Assembly (NCBI GenBank): GCA_013001295.1
Contig: JABDMW010000022.1
Location: 62,001-126,000, forward strand
DNA from: Hyphomonadaceae bacterium
Lineage (GTDB): Bacteria > Pseudomonadota > Alphaproteobacteria > Caulobacterales > Maricaulaceae
Reading direction: 5' to 3'
DNA length: 64,000 nucleotides
The notes beneath the pieces were generated by a model, which saw nothing but the letters and a program-made list of their open reading frames with translations, was not told the origin of the DNA and did not search any database. Every line of letters begins with the position of its first letter. Positions within the stretch are counted from its first letter, which is position 1. The position numbers and the translations under genes were made by a program. Shown here piece after piece: positions 39,208-48,704 of this stretch.

Positions 39208-40500
39208 GTGCGGCGCGTTGTTGTCACAGGATTAGGCCTCGTTACGCCTTTGGGTAGCGGGGTCTCTACCGTTTGGGACAACCTCATCGCGGGAAAATCC
39301 GGCGCTAGCCGGATTGATCATTTTGAAACGGATGATCTTGGTTGCCAGGTCGCTGCACTTGTTCCGAAAATGAACGGTGAGGGCGGCGGCGGACCAGATG
39401 TACCAGGCACTTTCCAACCAGATGAAGTCATGAGCCCGCGCGAGCAAAAGCGTGTGGATCAATTCATTACGTTTGGAATTTGTGCCGCAGAAGAAGCCAT
39501 CAAAGACTCAGGTTGGGTGATTGATCCAGAAGATCATGAGACCCAGGCGCGTACAGGCGTCATATTTGGGTCTGGCATTGGCGGACTGCAAACGATTTAC
39601 GACAACTCCCTTGTCTTGAAGGAAAAAGGTCCGCGGCGGATCGGCCCATTTGTCCTGCCAGGGATGTTGATCAACTTGACATCCGGCCACATATCAATTC
39701 GGCACGGATTTAAAGGCCCAAATCACAGTGTTGTCACAGCCTGCGCAACCGGCGCCCATGCCATTGGTGACGCGGCGCGCCTTATCCAACGGGGTGATGC
39801 GGACGTGATGATCGCCGGTGGATCTGAGTCCAGTATTTGCCGGTTAGGCATTGCCAGCTTTGTTGCATGCCGCGCGATGACGACAGGGTTTAACGACAGA
39901 CCGGAAGCGGCCTCGCGACCATATGACAAGGACCGGGACGGGTTCTTAATGGGCGAGGGCGCAGGCGGTGTTGTCTTGGAAGAATACGAGCATGCAAAAG
40001 CGCGCGGCGCCAAAATTTACGGCGAGTTCAAAGGCTATGGCCTTTCTGGAGATGCACACCATATTACCAGCCCCGCACCTGACGGCAACGGCGGATATCG
40101 GGCCATGGAAATGGCGTTTAAAGATGCCGGCATGGCCCCGACCGAGGTCGACTATGTCAATGCGCACGGCACGTCGACGCCTATGGGGGATGAGATCGAA
40201 GTCAAGGCCGTTGAAAACCTGTTTGGGGGTCACGCCGTAAACCTGTCCATGTCGTCCACAAAGTCTGCGACCGGACATTTGCTCGGCGCTGCGGGTGCGA
40301 TTGAAGCCGTGTTTTCAATACTGTCGCTTCGTCATCAGGTGGCGCCCCCGACACTGAATTTGGAAAATCCTTCATTTGATACACCAATCGACCTTATCCC
40401 GTTGAAATCAAAGGAAATACCAATTCGCGCGGCACTGTCCAATTCTTTTGGGTTTGGCGGAACCAACGCATCTTTGTTGTTCGCAGCACCGCCCGAATAA
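39208..40500 (+). CDS. fabF: 3-oxoacyl-ACP synthase II (KAS II)
   Basis: GTG start; VVTGLGLVTPLG, VVTACATGAHAIGDAA, NAHGTSTPMGDEIE, STKSATGHLLGAAGAIEAV. Confidence 0.96.
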   Translation: MRRVVVTGLGLVTPLGSGVSTVWDNLIAGKSGASRIDHFETDDLGCQVAALVPKMNGEGGGGPDVPGTFQPDEVMSPREQKRVDQFITFGICAAEEAIKDSGWVIDPEDHETQARTGVIFGSGIGGLQTIYDNSLVLKEKGPRRIGPFVLPGMLINLTSGHISIRHGFKGPNHSVVTACATGAHAIGDAARLIQRGDADVMIAGGSESSICRLGIASFVACRAMTTGFNDRPEAASRPYDKDRDGFLMGEGAGGVVLEEYEHAKARGAKIYGEFKGYGLSGDAHHITSPAPDGNGGYRAMEMAFKDAGMAPTEVDYVNAHGTSTPMGDEIEVKAVENLFGGHAVNLSMSSTKSATGHLLGAAGAIEAVFSILSLRHQVAPPTLNLENPSFDTPIDLIPLKSKEIPIRAALSNSFGFGGTNASLLFAAPPE

Positions 40501-40509
40501 GGCCGGTTT

Positions 40510-41571
40510 ATGGCCAAGTCGTCTCGCAAAGAAACCAACGCTAAAACCGGTCCCAAAACGCTTGGGAAACGACATGCATTTGCAATCGCAACGATGATGA
40601 TGATCGCAATGTTGACATTTTTGACGGCCTTCGTGTTGATCGGATACAGCGCTTTAAAATACCGGTATATTGGAGATGGCCCTCTGGAGACCGAGCGCGT
40701 TTTCGAGGTTCCAAGAGGGGCAGGGTTATCCCGTGTGGCAAATGCGTTGGAGAGTAGCGGCGCAATTGCCAGCGCGAATATATTCAAACTGTTTGTCAAA
40801 CTCGACGGCGGCGAAACTTCGCTAAAAGCAGGCGAGTATGCGCTTCCAGCCGAAGCCAGCATGCGCGACATTTACGAAATATTGAAAGACGGTCAGGCCA
40901 TTCTTTATCCGCTCACCTTCGCTGAAGGACTAACCAGCGCACAAATTGTTCGAACAATTGAAGACGCGTCCAATTTGACAGGAGAATTGTCAACGATACC
41001 GGACGAAGGAACATTACTGCCGGAAACTTATATGTTGCCAAAGACGATGAGTAAAACGGAACTGATTGCGAAAATGCAAAAGGCGCAAACTGATCTCGTC
41101 GATGAACTTTGGGAAAAACGGGCAGACAGTCTGCCATTTAATACAAAGCAAGAAGCACTCATCCTTGCATCCGTTGTCGAAAAAGAAACAGGGCAGAACA
41201 GCGAACGACATCATGTTGCCGGCGTATTTGTCAACCGGATGCGCAGGGGCATGCGGCTCGAATCTGATCCAACAATCATTTACGGAATAACAGGCGGTGA
41301 GAAATTGGGCCGTGGATTGCGGCGATCGGAAATAGACCGCAAAACCGACTGGAACACTTATCAAATCGATGGGTTGCCAAAAACGCCAATTTGTAATCCA
41401 GGGCGTGCAGCTATCGAAGCAACACTTAATCCGATGGATACAGAAGATATTTTCTTTGTTGCAGACGGAACAGGCGGCCATGCCTTTGCAAAAACCTTGC
41501 GTGAGCATAATAACAATGTCAAAAAATGGCGCGCAATTGAGCGCAAACGGAAGAGGGCTAAGTCTCAATGA
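40510..41571 (+). CDS. mltG: Endolytic transglycosylase MltG
   Basis: EALILASVVEKETGQNSERHHVAGVFVNRMRRGMRLESDPTIIYG; NPGRAAIEATLNPMDTEDIFFVADGTGGHAFAKTLREHNNNV. Confidence 0.95.
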   Translation: MAKSSRKETNAKTGPKTLGKRHAFAIATMMMIAMLTFLTAFVLIGYSALKYRYIGDGPLETERVFEVPRGAGLSRVANALESSGAIASANIFKLFVKLDGGETSLKAGEYALPAEASMRDIYEILKDGQAILYPLTFAEGLTSAQIVRTIEDASNLTGELSTIPDEGTLLPETYMLPKTMSKTELIAKMQKAQTDLVDELWEKRADSLPFNTKQEALILASVVEKETGQNSERHHVAGVFVNRMRRGMRLESDPTIIYGITGGEKLGRGLRRSEIDRKTDWNTYQIDGLPKTPICNPGRAAIEATLNPMDTEDIFFVADGTGGHAFAKTLREHNNNVKKWRAIERKRKRAKSQ

Positions 41572-42461
41572 GTCAGAAAGCGACATTATCGAGCATGACC
41601 GGCTACGGGCGTTCCGAAGGACGATTTGAAAACTGGAGTTGGGTGTGGGAAGCGCGTTCGGTCAACGGTAAAAATCTGGACATGCGGCTACGAATACCGC
41701 CGGGTTTTGAAAGCTTAGAGCCGAAAATTCGCAAACTTGTTAGTCAAAAAATCGCGCGCGGTAATTTGCAGATCAGCTTGACAATCGAGTCCGAGGGCGG
41801 CGAGGGCAGCTTTTCACTCAATACCGGTTTGCTCGAAATGTTAATCGAACAGGGACAAGCCTATACTGAAACCGGCAAAGTTGGACGTCCCAGATTGGAC
41901 GGCCTTTACCAGGTTAAAGGCGTCGTGGTGGATGATTTCCAATCAGCCTCGGACCCTGCTTTTGAGCCTCGAAATTCGGCGATCATCGAGAGTCTTGGTG
42001 ACATGTTGAATTCTCTTGCAGCCGCCCGGGCTGAAGAGGGAAGAGCTACAGAAGCAATGCTCGCCAGTTGTATCGATAGTTTTGCCATATTAGCGGAGCG
42101 TTCTAAGACATGCGCAGGTGCGCAAATTGAACAGATCCGCATCCGATTTGACGAGAAATTAAAAGATCTACTGGCAGAAAATATACCCGAAGACAAGCTG
42201 GCGGCTGAAGCCGCTCTTCTTGCCGTAAAAGCCGATGTTCGTGAAGAACTTGACCGAATAGACGCCCATGTCGATCAAGCACGCAAGCTGCTGAAAGCGG
42301 AGGGCCCTGTTGGACGGAAGCTAGATTTCCTATCTCAGGAATTTATTCGCGAGATTAATACTATGTGTTCCAAGTCCTCCGATATTGAGCTGACGCAAAT
42401 CGGGCTCGAAATGAAAAGCACCATAGAACAATTCAGAGAACAGGCTGCGAATGTCGAATAA
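41568..42461 (+). CDS. YicC family protein
   Basis: SMTGYGRSEGRFENWSWVWEARSVNGKNLDMRLRIP; C-terminal GRKLDFLSQEFIREINTMCSKSSDIELTQIGLEMKS. Confidence 0.94.
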   Translation: MSQKATLSSMTGYGRSEGRFENWSWVWEARSVNGKNLDMRLRIPPGFESLEPKIRKLVSQKIARGNLQISLTIESEGGEGSFSLNTGLLEMLIEQGQAYTETGKVGRPRLDGLYQVKGVVVDDFQSASDPAFEPRNSAIIESLGDMLNSLAAARAEEGRATEAMLASCIDSFAILAERSKTCAGAQIEQIRIRFDEKLKDLLAENIPEDKLAAEAALLAVKADVREELDRIDAHVDQARKLLKAEGPVGRKLDFLSQEFIREINTMCSKSSDIELTQIGLEMKSTIEQFREQAANVE

Positions 42462-43095
42462 ATCCGCCAAGCGTCCCCGTCGGGGCATGATGATCGTTTT
42501 GTCGTCACCGTCCGGGGCGGGCAAAAGCACACTGACCCGTATGTTGTTGAAAGAAAACGATAATATGATGATGTCTGTATCGGCGACGACACGTCATGCG
42601 CGCAATGGAGAAACGGAGGGGATCGACTATTACTTCGTCAGCAAAGATGAGTTCGTCGATATGATCGAGAAACAGGAATTTCTCGAACACGCCAAGGTTT
42701 TTGATCACTACTACGGAACACCACGCCGACCGGTTGAGAATGCGCTCAACGACGGCAAAGACGTAATTTTTGATATCGACTGGCAAGGCGCGCAGCAACT
42801 CACGCAGGCAGCGGGGGATGATCTTGTCAAAATATTTATCCTTCCGCCCAATATGCGCGAGCTTGAAAGCCGGTTGAAAACCCGGGCCCAAGACAGTGAG
42901 GCAGTGATCGCCAAGCGTATGGCGAAATCAGAATCGGAAATCAGTCATTGGGCCGAATATGATTACGTCCTGGTCAATGATAAGCTGGAAGATGCAATTG
43001 AAGAACTGCGGACAATTCTGGCCGCGGAACACAATAGGCGCCGTCGCCAACTGTGGTTGGGGCCTTTTGTCAAACAGTTGATTGAAGGACGCTAG
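42451..43095 (+). CDS. gmk: Guanylate kinase
   Basis: MMIVLSSPSGAGKSTLTRML, SATTRHARNGETEGIDYYFVSKDEF, DIDWQGAQQL. Confidence 0.96.
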   Translation: MSNKSAKRPRRGMMIVLSSPSGAGKSTLTRMLLKENDNMMMSVSATTRHARNGETEGIDYYFVSKDEFVDMIEKQEFLEHAKVFDHYYGTPRRPVENALNDGKDVIFDIDWQGAQQLTQAAGDDLVKIFILPPNMRELESRLKTRAQDSEAVIAKRMAKSESEISHWAEYDYVLVNDKLEDAIEELRTILAAEHNRRRRQLWLGPFVKQLIEGR

Positions 43096-43930
43096 AATTG
43101 ACTTTCGCCCACTGGGCCAATGCGTGAAATCCTTTTAAATCAATGACTTCGGGGCGCATGCTCGGTTCAATACCTGCCGCGTCTAGCCACTCATTTAAAT
43201 CGATATTCCAGTTTTCTGCGAGTGATCTCAAGGATTTACGCAACATTTTCCGTCTTTGCCCAAATGCGGCTTCAGTTATTTTACCAAGCGTCGCGAGATC
43301 AGAAAATCGCTGATCGGCCGGTAATGCGTTCATAACGATGATGGCGCTGTCGACCTTTGGCGGCGGCGTGAAGGCGCGTGCCGGGACTTCAAATGCAATA
43401 TGAGATGAAGCGATTGAGCCTGCCAGAATTGCCAGTCGGCCATAGGCTTTTTCACCGGGATTCGCGGCGATGCGCTCAGCCACTTCTTTTTGCAACATCA
43501 ACACCATTCGGTCCCAATACAGTGGATTGGCCATGAGCCAATTAATCACCAATTTTGTCCCGACATTGTAGGGAAGATTAGCGCAAATACGTAGTGGGCG
43601 ATGGTCATCAAGCCTTGCCAGGTCGACTTTGAGCGCATCGGCTTCAGTTATGTCGAGCCGCCCATCAGATAGAGCGGCAATGTCTTCCAAGACGGGAATA
43701 AACCGGTGATCCATTTCGATTACATGAAGCTTTTCAACTCCACTATTAAGCAAGGATCGCGTTAAACCGCCGGGCCCGGGCCCAACTTCGACCACGGCGG
43801 GATGCGGGCCCGCTAACCGAGCGATTTTATCGGTTAGATTGAGGTCCAGAAGAAAATGTTGACCGAAGCTTTTTTTCGCAAAAAGGTCGTATTTAGCTAA
43901 GACCTCTCGTAAAGGGGGCAGGCTTTCCAT
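43070..43930 (-). CDS. rsmA: 16S rRNA dimethyladenosine transferase RsmA/KsgA
   Basis: KKSFGQHFLLDLNLTDKIA, VEVGPGPGGLTRSLL, NLPYNVGTKLV. Confidence 0.95.
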   Translation of the reverse strand: MESLPPLREVLAKYDLFAKKSFGQHFLLDLNLTDKIARLAGPHPAVVEVGPGPGGLTRSLLNSGVEKLHVIEMDHRFIPVLEDIAALSDGRLDITEADALKVDLARLDDHRPLRICANLPYNVGTKLVINWLMANPLYWDRMVLMLQKEVAERIAANPGEKAYGRLAILAGSIASSHIAFEVPARAFTPPPKVDSAIIVMNALPADQRFSDLATLGKITEAAFGQRRKMLRKSLRSLAENWNIDLNEWLDAAGIEPSMRPEVIDLKGFHALAQWAKVNSSVLQSTV

Positions 43931-44928
43931 TATCGGGGCATTGACCGTTGATGCGATATCTGGCGGGCCATGTGAATTGCTGCAATCAGACTATCAGGAC
44001 GGGCAATCCCTTTACCGGCAATGTCGAATGCGGTTCCGTGATCCGGTGAAGTGCGTACAATCGGCAATCCAAGTGTTGTATTAACGCCGCCGTGAAAATC
44101 GAGCGTTTTGACAGGGATCAGGCCTTGATCATGATACATGCAGAGTGCTGCGTCATAATTGGCGCGCGCCTCCTCATGGAACAGTGTATCGGCACTTTGC
44201 GCGTCCGTTATGTTGATTCCGCGGGTACGTAGGTATTCAGCGGCTGGATTGAGAATATCGATTTCTTCCATGCCGATTGACCCATTTTCGCCGGCGTGTG
44301 GGTTTAGACCAGCCATGGCTAGGCGCGGAGATTTAATGCCAAAATCAATGCGCAGCGATTCATCCAACAAAGTTGCAGCTTTCACAATTTTGTCTTTGGT
44401 AATTGCGTCTGCGATATCCTTGAGCGGGGAATGAATGGTGACAAGCGCGACGCGCAAATCCTTGGCGCTCAACATCATCATAGGACCGCGCGTGTAGGGA
44501 GCGACGCTCCCTTCTGTCAAGGAATTGAGGAATTCCGTATGTCCCGGATGTTTAAATCCTGCGCGGTACAACACGTCTTTGGCAATGGGGTTCGTAACGA
44601 TTGCCGCAGCCGTATTCTCGATCGCGAACGCGACAGCTTGTTCGATGGACTTGATAATAGCCGGTGCGGCCTTTTCGTTAGGCTCACCGTGTTCAATGCT
44701 GGCACATTCGAGTGGCAAAATGGGGAGAGCGTTTGCGAAAACATGGGCGGCTTCGCAGGGATGTTCAATCGCTCGAACCGAACGATAAAATCGCGGATCA
44801 CCGATTACAAAAAAGGCGGTTTCGCGTTGGCCCCGCAGGGCTTGCCAGGCTTTTTGGGTGATTTCAGGTCCGACGCCCGCCGGGTCACCCATGGTCAATG
44901 CAAGAGGGAGCCCCGTACTAGTGTTCAC
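43930..44928 (-). CDS. pdxA: 4-hydroxythreonine-4-phosphate dehydrogenase
   Basis: LALTMGDPAGVGPEI, GHTEFLNSLT, GLNPHAGENGSIG, YHDQGLIPVKTLDFHGGVNTTLGLPIVRTSPDHGTAFDIAG. Confidence 0.95.
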   Translation of the reverse strand: MNTSTGLPLALTMGDPAGVGPEITQKAWQALRGQRETAFFVIGDPRFYRSVRAIEHPCEAAHVFANALPILPLECASIEHGEPNEKAAPAIIKSIEQAVAFAIENTAAAIVTNPIAKDVLYRAGFKHPGHTEFLNSLTEGSVAPYTRGPMMMLSAKDLRVALVTIHSPLKDIADAITKDKIVKAATLLDESLRIDFGIKSPRLAMAGLNPHAGENGSIGMEEIDILNPAAEYLRTRGINITDAQSADTLFHEEARANYDAALCMYHDQGLIPVKTLDFHGGVNTTLGLPIVRTSPDHGTAFDIAGKGIARPDSLIAAIHMARQISHQRSMPR

Positions 44929-46187
44929 TAGCGGGTTACGATGGTGGCGTTACGGCGCAAATTGCGAAGATGGCGTCGGGAGGCTTGGGCTTCCTGCTGT
45001 GACAATAAGCGATCTTCTACCTGTTCGCGGCTCGGAATATTGGATCCACGAATATCGCGTTCACAAACCATCAGTGATACGAGACCGTTTGGTGTTTCAA
45101 GTGGCTCCGAGATTTCGCCAACATTGGTGTTGGAAAGAATTGTCAGAATGTCATCCGTCAGGTCGCTGGACTTGATTTCACCCATCGGGTTTGCCTTCAA
45201 GCCTTCGATATTCGCAACATCGTCTTCAAGACTATCGCATGATTTAGCCGCGTCTCTCGCATTCTTGATCGCTGTTCTTGCGGTAGGCAAATCGGTTTCG
45301 TCGCTGGTTGCGTAATTTAGACTGCTCAATTTGTAGAAGGTTTCCGATGTTGATACGCGTTTATCTACCAAGCCGATCACATAAACACCGCCCGGAACAG
45401 GAATTGGCGGTGCAACGGCGCCTGTATCCATTTGTGTAATGACACTATTGAGCTCTTCGCGGAGTTCACCTTCACGAACCCAACCGACTTCGCCGCCTTT
45501 AGCTGCTGTTGCAGAGGAGGAAAATTGACGGGCGAGAACATCAAACGGAGCACCTTGTTGCAATTGTGCAATCATGGCTTCCGCGCCCTGCATTGCGCCT
45601 TCCATACCGCCGATATCGGGCGTCGCTTCAATGTAAATTTCGGTCACATTGTAGCTTGGTTTATTCGCATTGGCAGAGAGCCGGTTGATTGTTTCGTCAA
45701 TCTGGGCATCACTGATTCTAATTCGTGACCCGTATAAACCACCGATAATGCGCTGCCATGCGATCTCTGCGCGGACTTGTTCTTGAAGCGTTGCTATATT
45801 GATCCCGGCTGAAGCGAGACGTTGGGCAAATTCATTGACGTCAATGCCATTGCGCGAAATCAGGTTTTGCACGCCGCGCGCCACAGAATCGTCTGAGATC
45901 GTTTGATCGTACTTTTTAGCTTCCTGGATTTGCAGTTTTTCGTCGACGAGATTTCGCATTGCTTGTTGCAAGATACGGCGCTGGGCGGCCTCATCCGGCT
46001 CAACGCCCGTGGTCGCCATCATAAACCGCGCGCGTTGCTGTAAATCATAGGTCGTGACGATGTCATCATTGACGACCGCCGCGATACCATGGGAATTTTG
46101 AGCTTGAGCAATTGAGGGGAGCAATGCTGAGCCCAAGGCGCACGCAGATACCAGTAATAATTTTGAAAAAGACATTCTTCTTCCCAA
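44928..46187 (-). CDS. surA: Periplasmic peptidyl-prolyl isomerase/chaperone SurA
   Basis: Signal peptide; GIAAVVNDDIVTTYDLQQRARF; parvulin-type FDVLARQFSSSATAAKGGEVGWVREGEL. Confidence 0.88.
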   Translation of the reverse strand: MGRRMSFSKLLLVSACALGSALLPSIAQAQNSHGIAAVVNDDIVTTYDLQQRARFMMATTGVEPDEAAQRRILQQAMRNLVDEKLQIQEAKKYDQTISDDSVARGVQNLISRNGIDVNEFAQRLASAGINIATLQEQVRAEIAWQRIIGGLYGSRIRISDAQIDETINRLSANANKPSYNVTEIYIEATPDIGGMEGAMQGAEAMIAQLQQGAPFDVLARQFSSSATAAKGGEVGWVREGELREELNSVITQMDTGAVAPPIPVPGGVYVIGLVDKRVSTSETFYKLSSLNYATSDETDLPTARTAIKNARDAAKSCDSLEDDVANIEGLKANPMGEIKSSDLTDDILTILSNTNVGEISEPLETPNGLVSLMVCERDIRGSNIPSREQVEDRLLSQQEAQASRRHLRNLRRNATIVTR

Positions 46188-46258
46188 TGATTCAATTTAT
46201 TCACGCACAACATACTTAATTCGATGTGAAGCGCAATAATTCAGTTCAGCTTTTAAGA

Positions 46259-47359
46259 TTAACCATCCTCAATCTTTGAGAGGAAAAATATACCACCGGA
46301 AAGCACCAACAATGGAATTGACCAAGCTGCCAAAACCGGTGGCAAAGCGCCGGTTTCACCGAAGGCGCTGATGATATTGTCCGTGAAATAAACGCCAAAT
46401 CCAAGTGCTGCTCCAATGATGAGTAGCCTTAAAGTACCGCCTTCGCGTGCAACATTTAATGACGCACACGCGGCTATCGTTGCCATTGCGATCAACGTGA
46501 TCGGCAAAGCTAACAGTTTATGGAATTGCATGATCAGCGGCGTCGCATCAAACCCCGCACTTTTTGCTTTGGAAATTTCGCCTCTTATTTTCCAAAACGG
46601 CGGCTTCTTGTCAGTTTGCACACGGGAGCGAAGTGTTTCTCGCGTGATGACAGTCGGCAACGATACAACAGAGAAAGACTGCGGTAGTTTTCCGTCCTGG
46701 TTTTTTATAACATTAGACAATCGCCAATAGCCTTCGCGTAACAAAGTCGCTTTTTCGGCATCATATCTCAGCGTAAACACCGGCTTTCCATTTGCATCGT
46801 AATCCGAGTCGTAGAAGGTTGCGTCCTCAAGAACGTAATTTCTGATATCAGCGCGTTCGGCGAAGATGACCATTTGACTGTCATCATCGCCTTCGCGCAA
46901 CCAGATGCGTTGGAGCTCTGCAAGGTCTTTGGATAGATCAGCGGTCAAATCCTTGATTGTGATATTATGCTGTTTGCTGGCTTCTGCAGCCAAAGGATTA
47001 AACCCGATGGCCCAAACAAGACCGAGCAGCGCTGTGACAATTGCAGCAGGTTTCAAAAACCGCCAGGCGGAGAGTCCTGAAGCGCGCAAAACGATAATTT
47101 CAGCGCGTTTATTGAGCGCAAATAGAGCGCCCATGACACCGAATAAAACCACAAATGGGATGGTTTGTTCAACAAGTTGCGGCGCCCTTAGCAGGGTCAA
47201 ATATAACATTGTGAGCATTGAAATATTGGCGTCAGCGCCGACATCTCGAGATGTTTCGACAAAATCGACGAGCATAATGATGCTGGTGATGATCAAAAAC
47301 GCGATCAATATGCCGGCCATTACCTTCGTGGCAATATATCTGTTTAAGGTCGAAATCAT
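46259..47359 (-). CDS. lptG: LPS export permease LptG
   Basis: YjgP/YjgQ family topology; ALFALNKRAEIIVLRASGLSAWRFLKPAAIVT; adjacent lptF. Confidence 0.9.
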   Translation of the reverse strand: MISTLNRYIATKVMAGILIAFLIITSIIMLVDFVETSRDVGADANISMLTMLYLTLLRAPQLVEQTIPFVVLFGVMGALFALNKRAEIIVLRASGLSAWRFLKPAAIVTALLGLVWAIGFNPLAAEASKQHNITIKDLTADLSKDLAELQRIWLREGDDDSQMVIFAERADIRNYVLEDATFYDSDYDANGKPVFTLRYDAEKATLLREGYWRLSNVIKNQDGKLPQSFSVVSLPTVITRETLRSRVQTDKKPPFWKIRGEISKAKSAGFDATPLIMQFHKLLALPITLIAMATIAACASLNVAREGGTLRLLIIGAALGFGVYFTDNIISAFGETGALPPVLAAWSIPLLVLSGGIFFLSKIEDG

Positions 47360-48507
47360 GTTGGTTCAGCGCGCGATAATGCCGGCAAACGCGCTCGTAG
47401 CCATTTGATTTTAAATATGTTTTTCGCGCGGCGCTTGTTCAGCAAATACCAAATGCAAATTCCTGAAACGCTCAGCGGGACGAGATATTGCATGATATTA
47501 AGCGCCGGGTCGTCTTCTGCTGCGGACGCAATGGCAAAACCGGATAGTCTAATCGTAAATCCAAGGGCTGCGGCAATGGCTATCTTGCGTCCATAGCCCA
47601 TTTTTTGGTGATCGCCTCGCGCCAAAAAAGACAGTGCCAGGAGGACCAATGCGATATTGTAAAGCGGGGAGGATAGCCTTGCGTGCCCTTCGGCCTTGAA
47701 TTCATTTTCCCATTTCGGATGCGCATATTCATCAGGATCCGGGGCAAACAATTCATGCAAATACCGATCGGAGGCTTTCAACCGCAGGACAGGATCGATC
47801 GCCAGCAATTGCGTTAAATCATAGGTATTGGACTCGAAATCAGTTATGTCCATCGCACCGTTTTCATTGATAAAATGTAAATTTCCATTCAAAAGCGTGA
47901 ATGTTGTCTTTCCATCAATCGTACTGATGTTTCCCTGGTCAGCAAAGTAAGTTACGGGGGTATCGGCACTGCGCTCATCATAGATCATCACCCCCTTCAT
48001 CCGGCCCGACGGGAGGATTTCTGTTGCATAGATCGTGAGCCCGGGTGTCGGTTCTGAAAATTCGCCCGCGCGGACCAGTTTTGAGGCGATATCGGTTCGA
48101 ACCTCCAAAAGTGCCTTACGCATTTCCCGGAAGGTGAGGGGTTGAATAAACAGGTTGATAACCAGGTGCGCGATCAACGCATATGTCGCTATCCTGAGAG
48201 CCGGGCTGGTAATTTGCCACGGACTGAAACCGGAAGCCTTCGTTACGACCAGTTCACTGTCCACATTCAAGCGGTTGAGGGCGTACAACATGGCCATGAA
48301 TACGGCCAAGGGCATGATAATGCCGAACAATTGCGGCAGAGCCAAAACCGTGATGTAAAGGAATGTCAGCGCCGATTGTCGGTTTTCGATAATCAAATCA
48401 ATGGTCGATAAGCTTTGCGTTAACAGGGCAAGAAGCGACAGTGCTCCTAATGACAGAAGCAGGGGTGTCAAAGCTTGACGTAAAAAATATCTCTGGACGA
48501 GTTTCAT
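47356..48507 (-). CDS. lptF: LPS export permease LptF
   Basis: YjgP/YjgQ family; MLYALNRLNVDSELVVTKASGFSPWQITSPAL; adjacent lptG. Confidence 0.9.
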   Translation of the reverse strand: MKLVQRYFLRQALTPLLLSLGALSLLALLTQSLSTIDLIIENRQSALTFLYITVLALPQLFGIIMPLAVFMAMLYALNRLNVDSELVVTKASGFSPWQITSPALRIATYALIAHLVINLFIQPLTFREMRKALLEVRTDIASKLVRAGEFSEPTPGLTIYATEILPSGRMKGVMIYDERSADTPVTYFADQGNISTIDGKTTFTLLNGNLHFINENGAMDITDFESNTYDLTQLLAIDPVLRLKASDRYLHELFAPDPDEYAHPKWENEFKAEGHARLSSPLYNIALVLLALSFLARGDHQKMGYGRKIAIAAALGFTIRLSGFAIASAAEDDPALNIMQYLVPLSVSGICIWYLLNKRRAKNIFKIKWLRARLPALSRAEPT

Positions 48508-48704
48508 ATGTCCCTAAGCCGTTCTTCCGAACTGTATAAATCGCAATGGATTGCGTATAAAATCATCGTTCCTGTTGCGCGTTCTAGACTACATGCGTAT
48601 GGTTCGCCACAGCTGACTGAGTCTATTTATTTTACATTTTTGTAAGCTTATCTGAGGGCTCGGCAATCAAAATATCAAATAAGAACAATAAATTGGAGAC
48701 GTTC

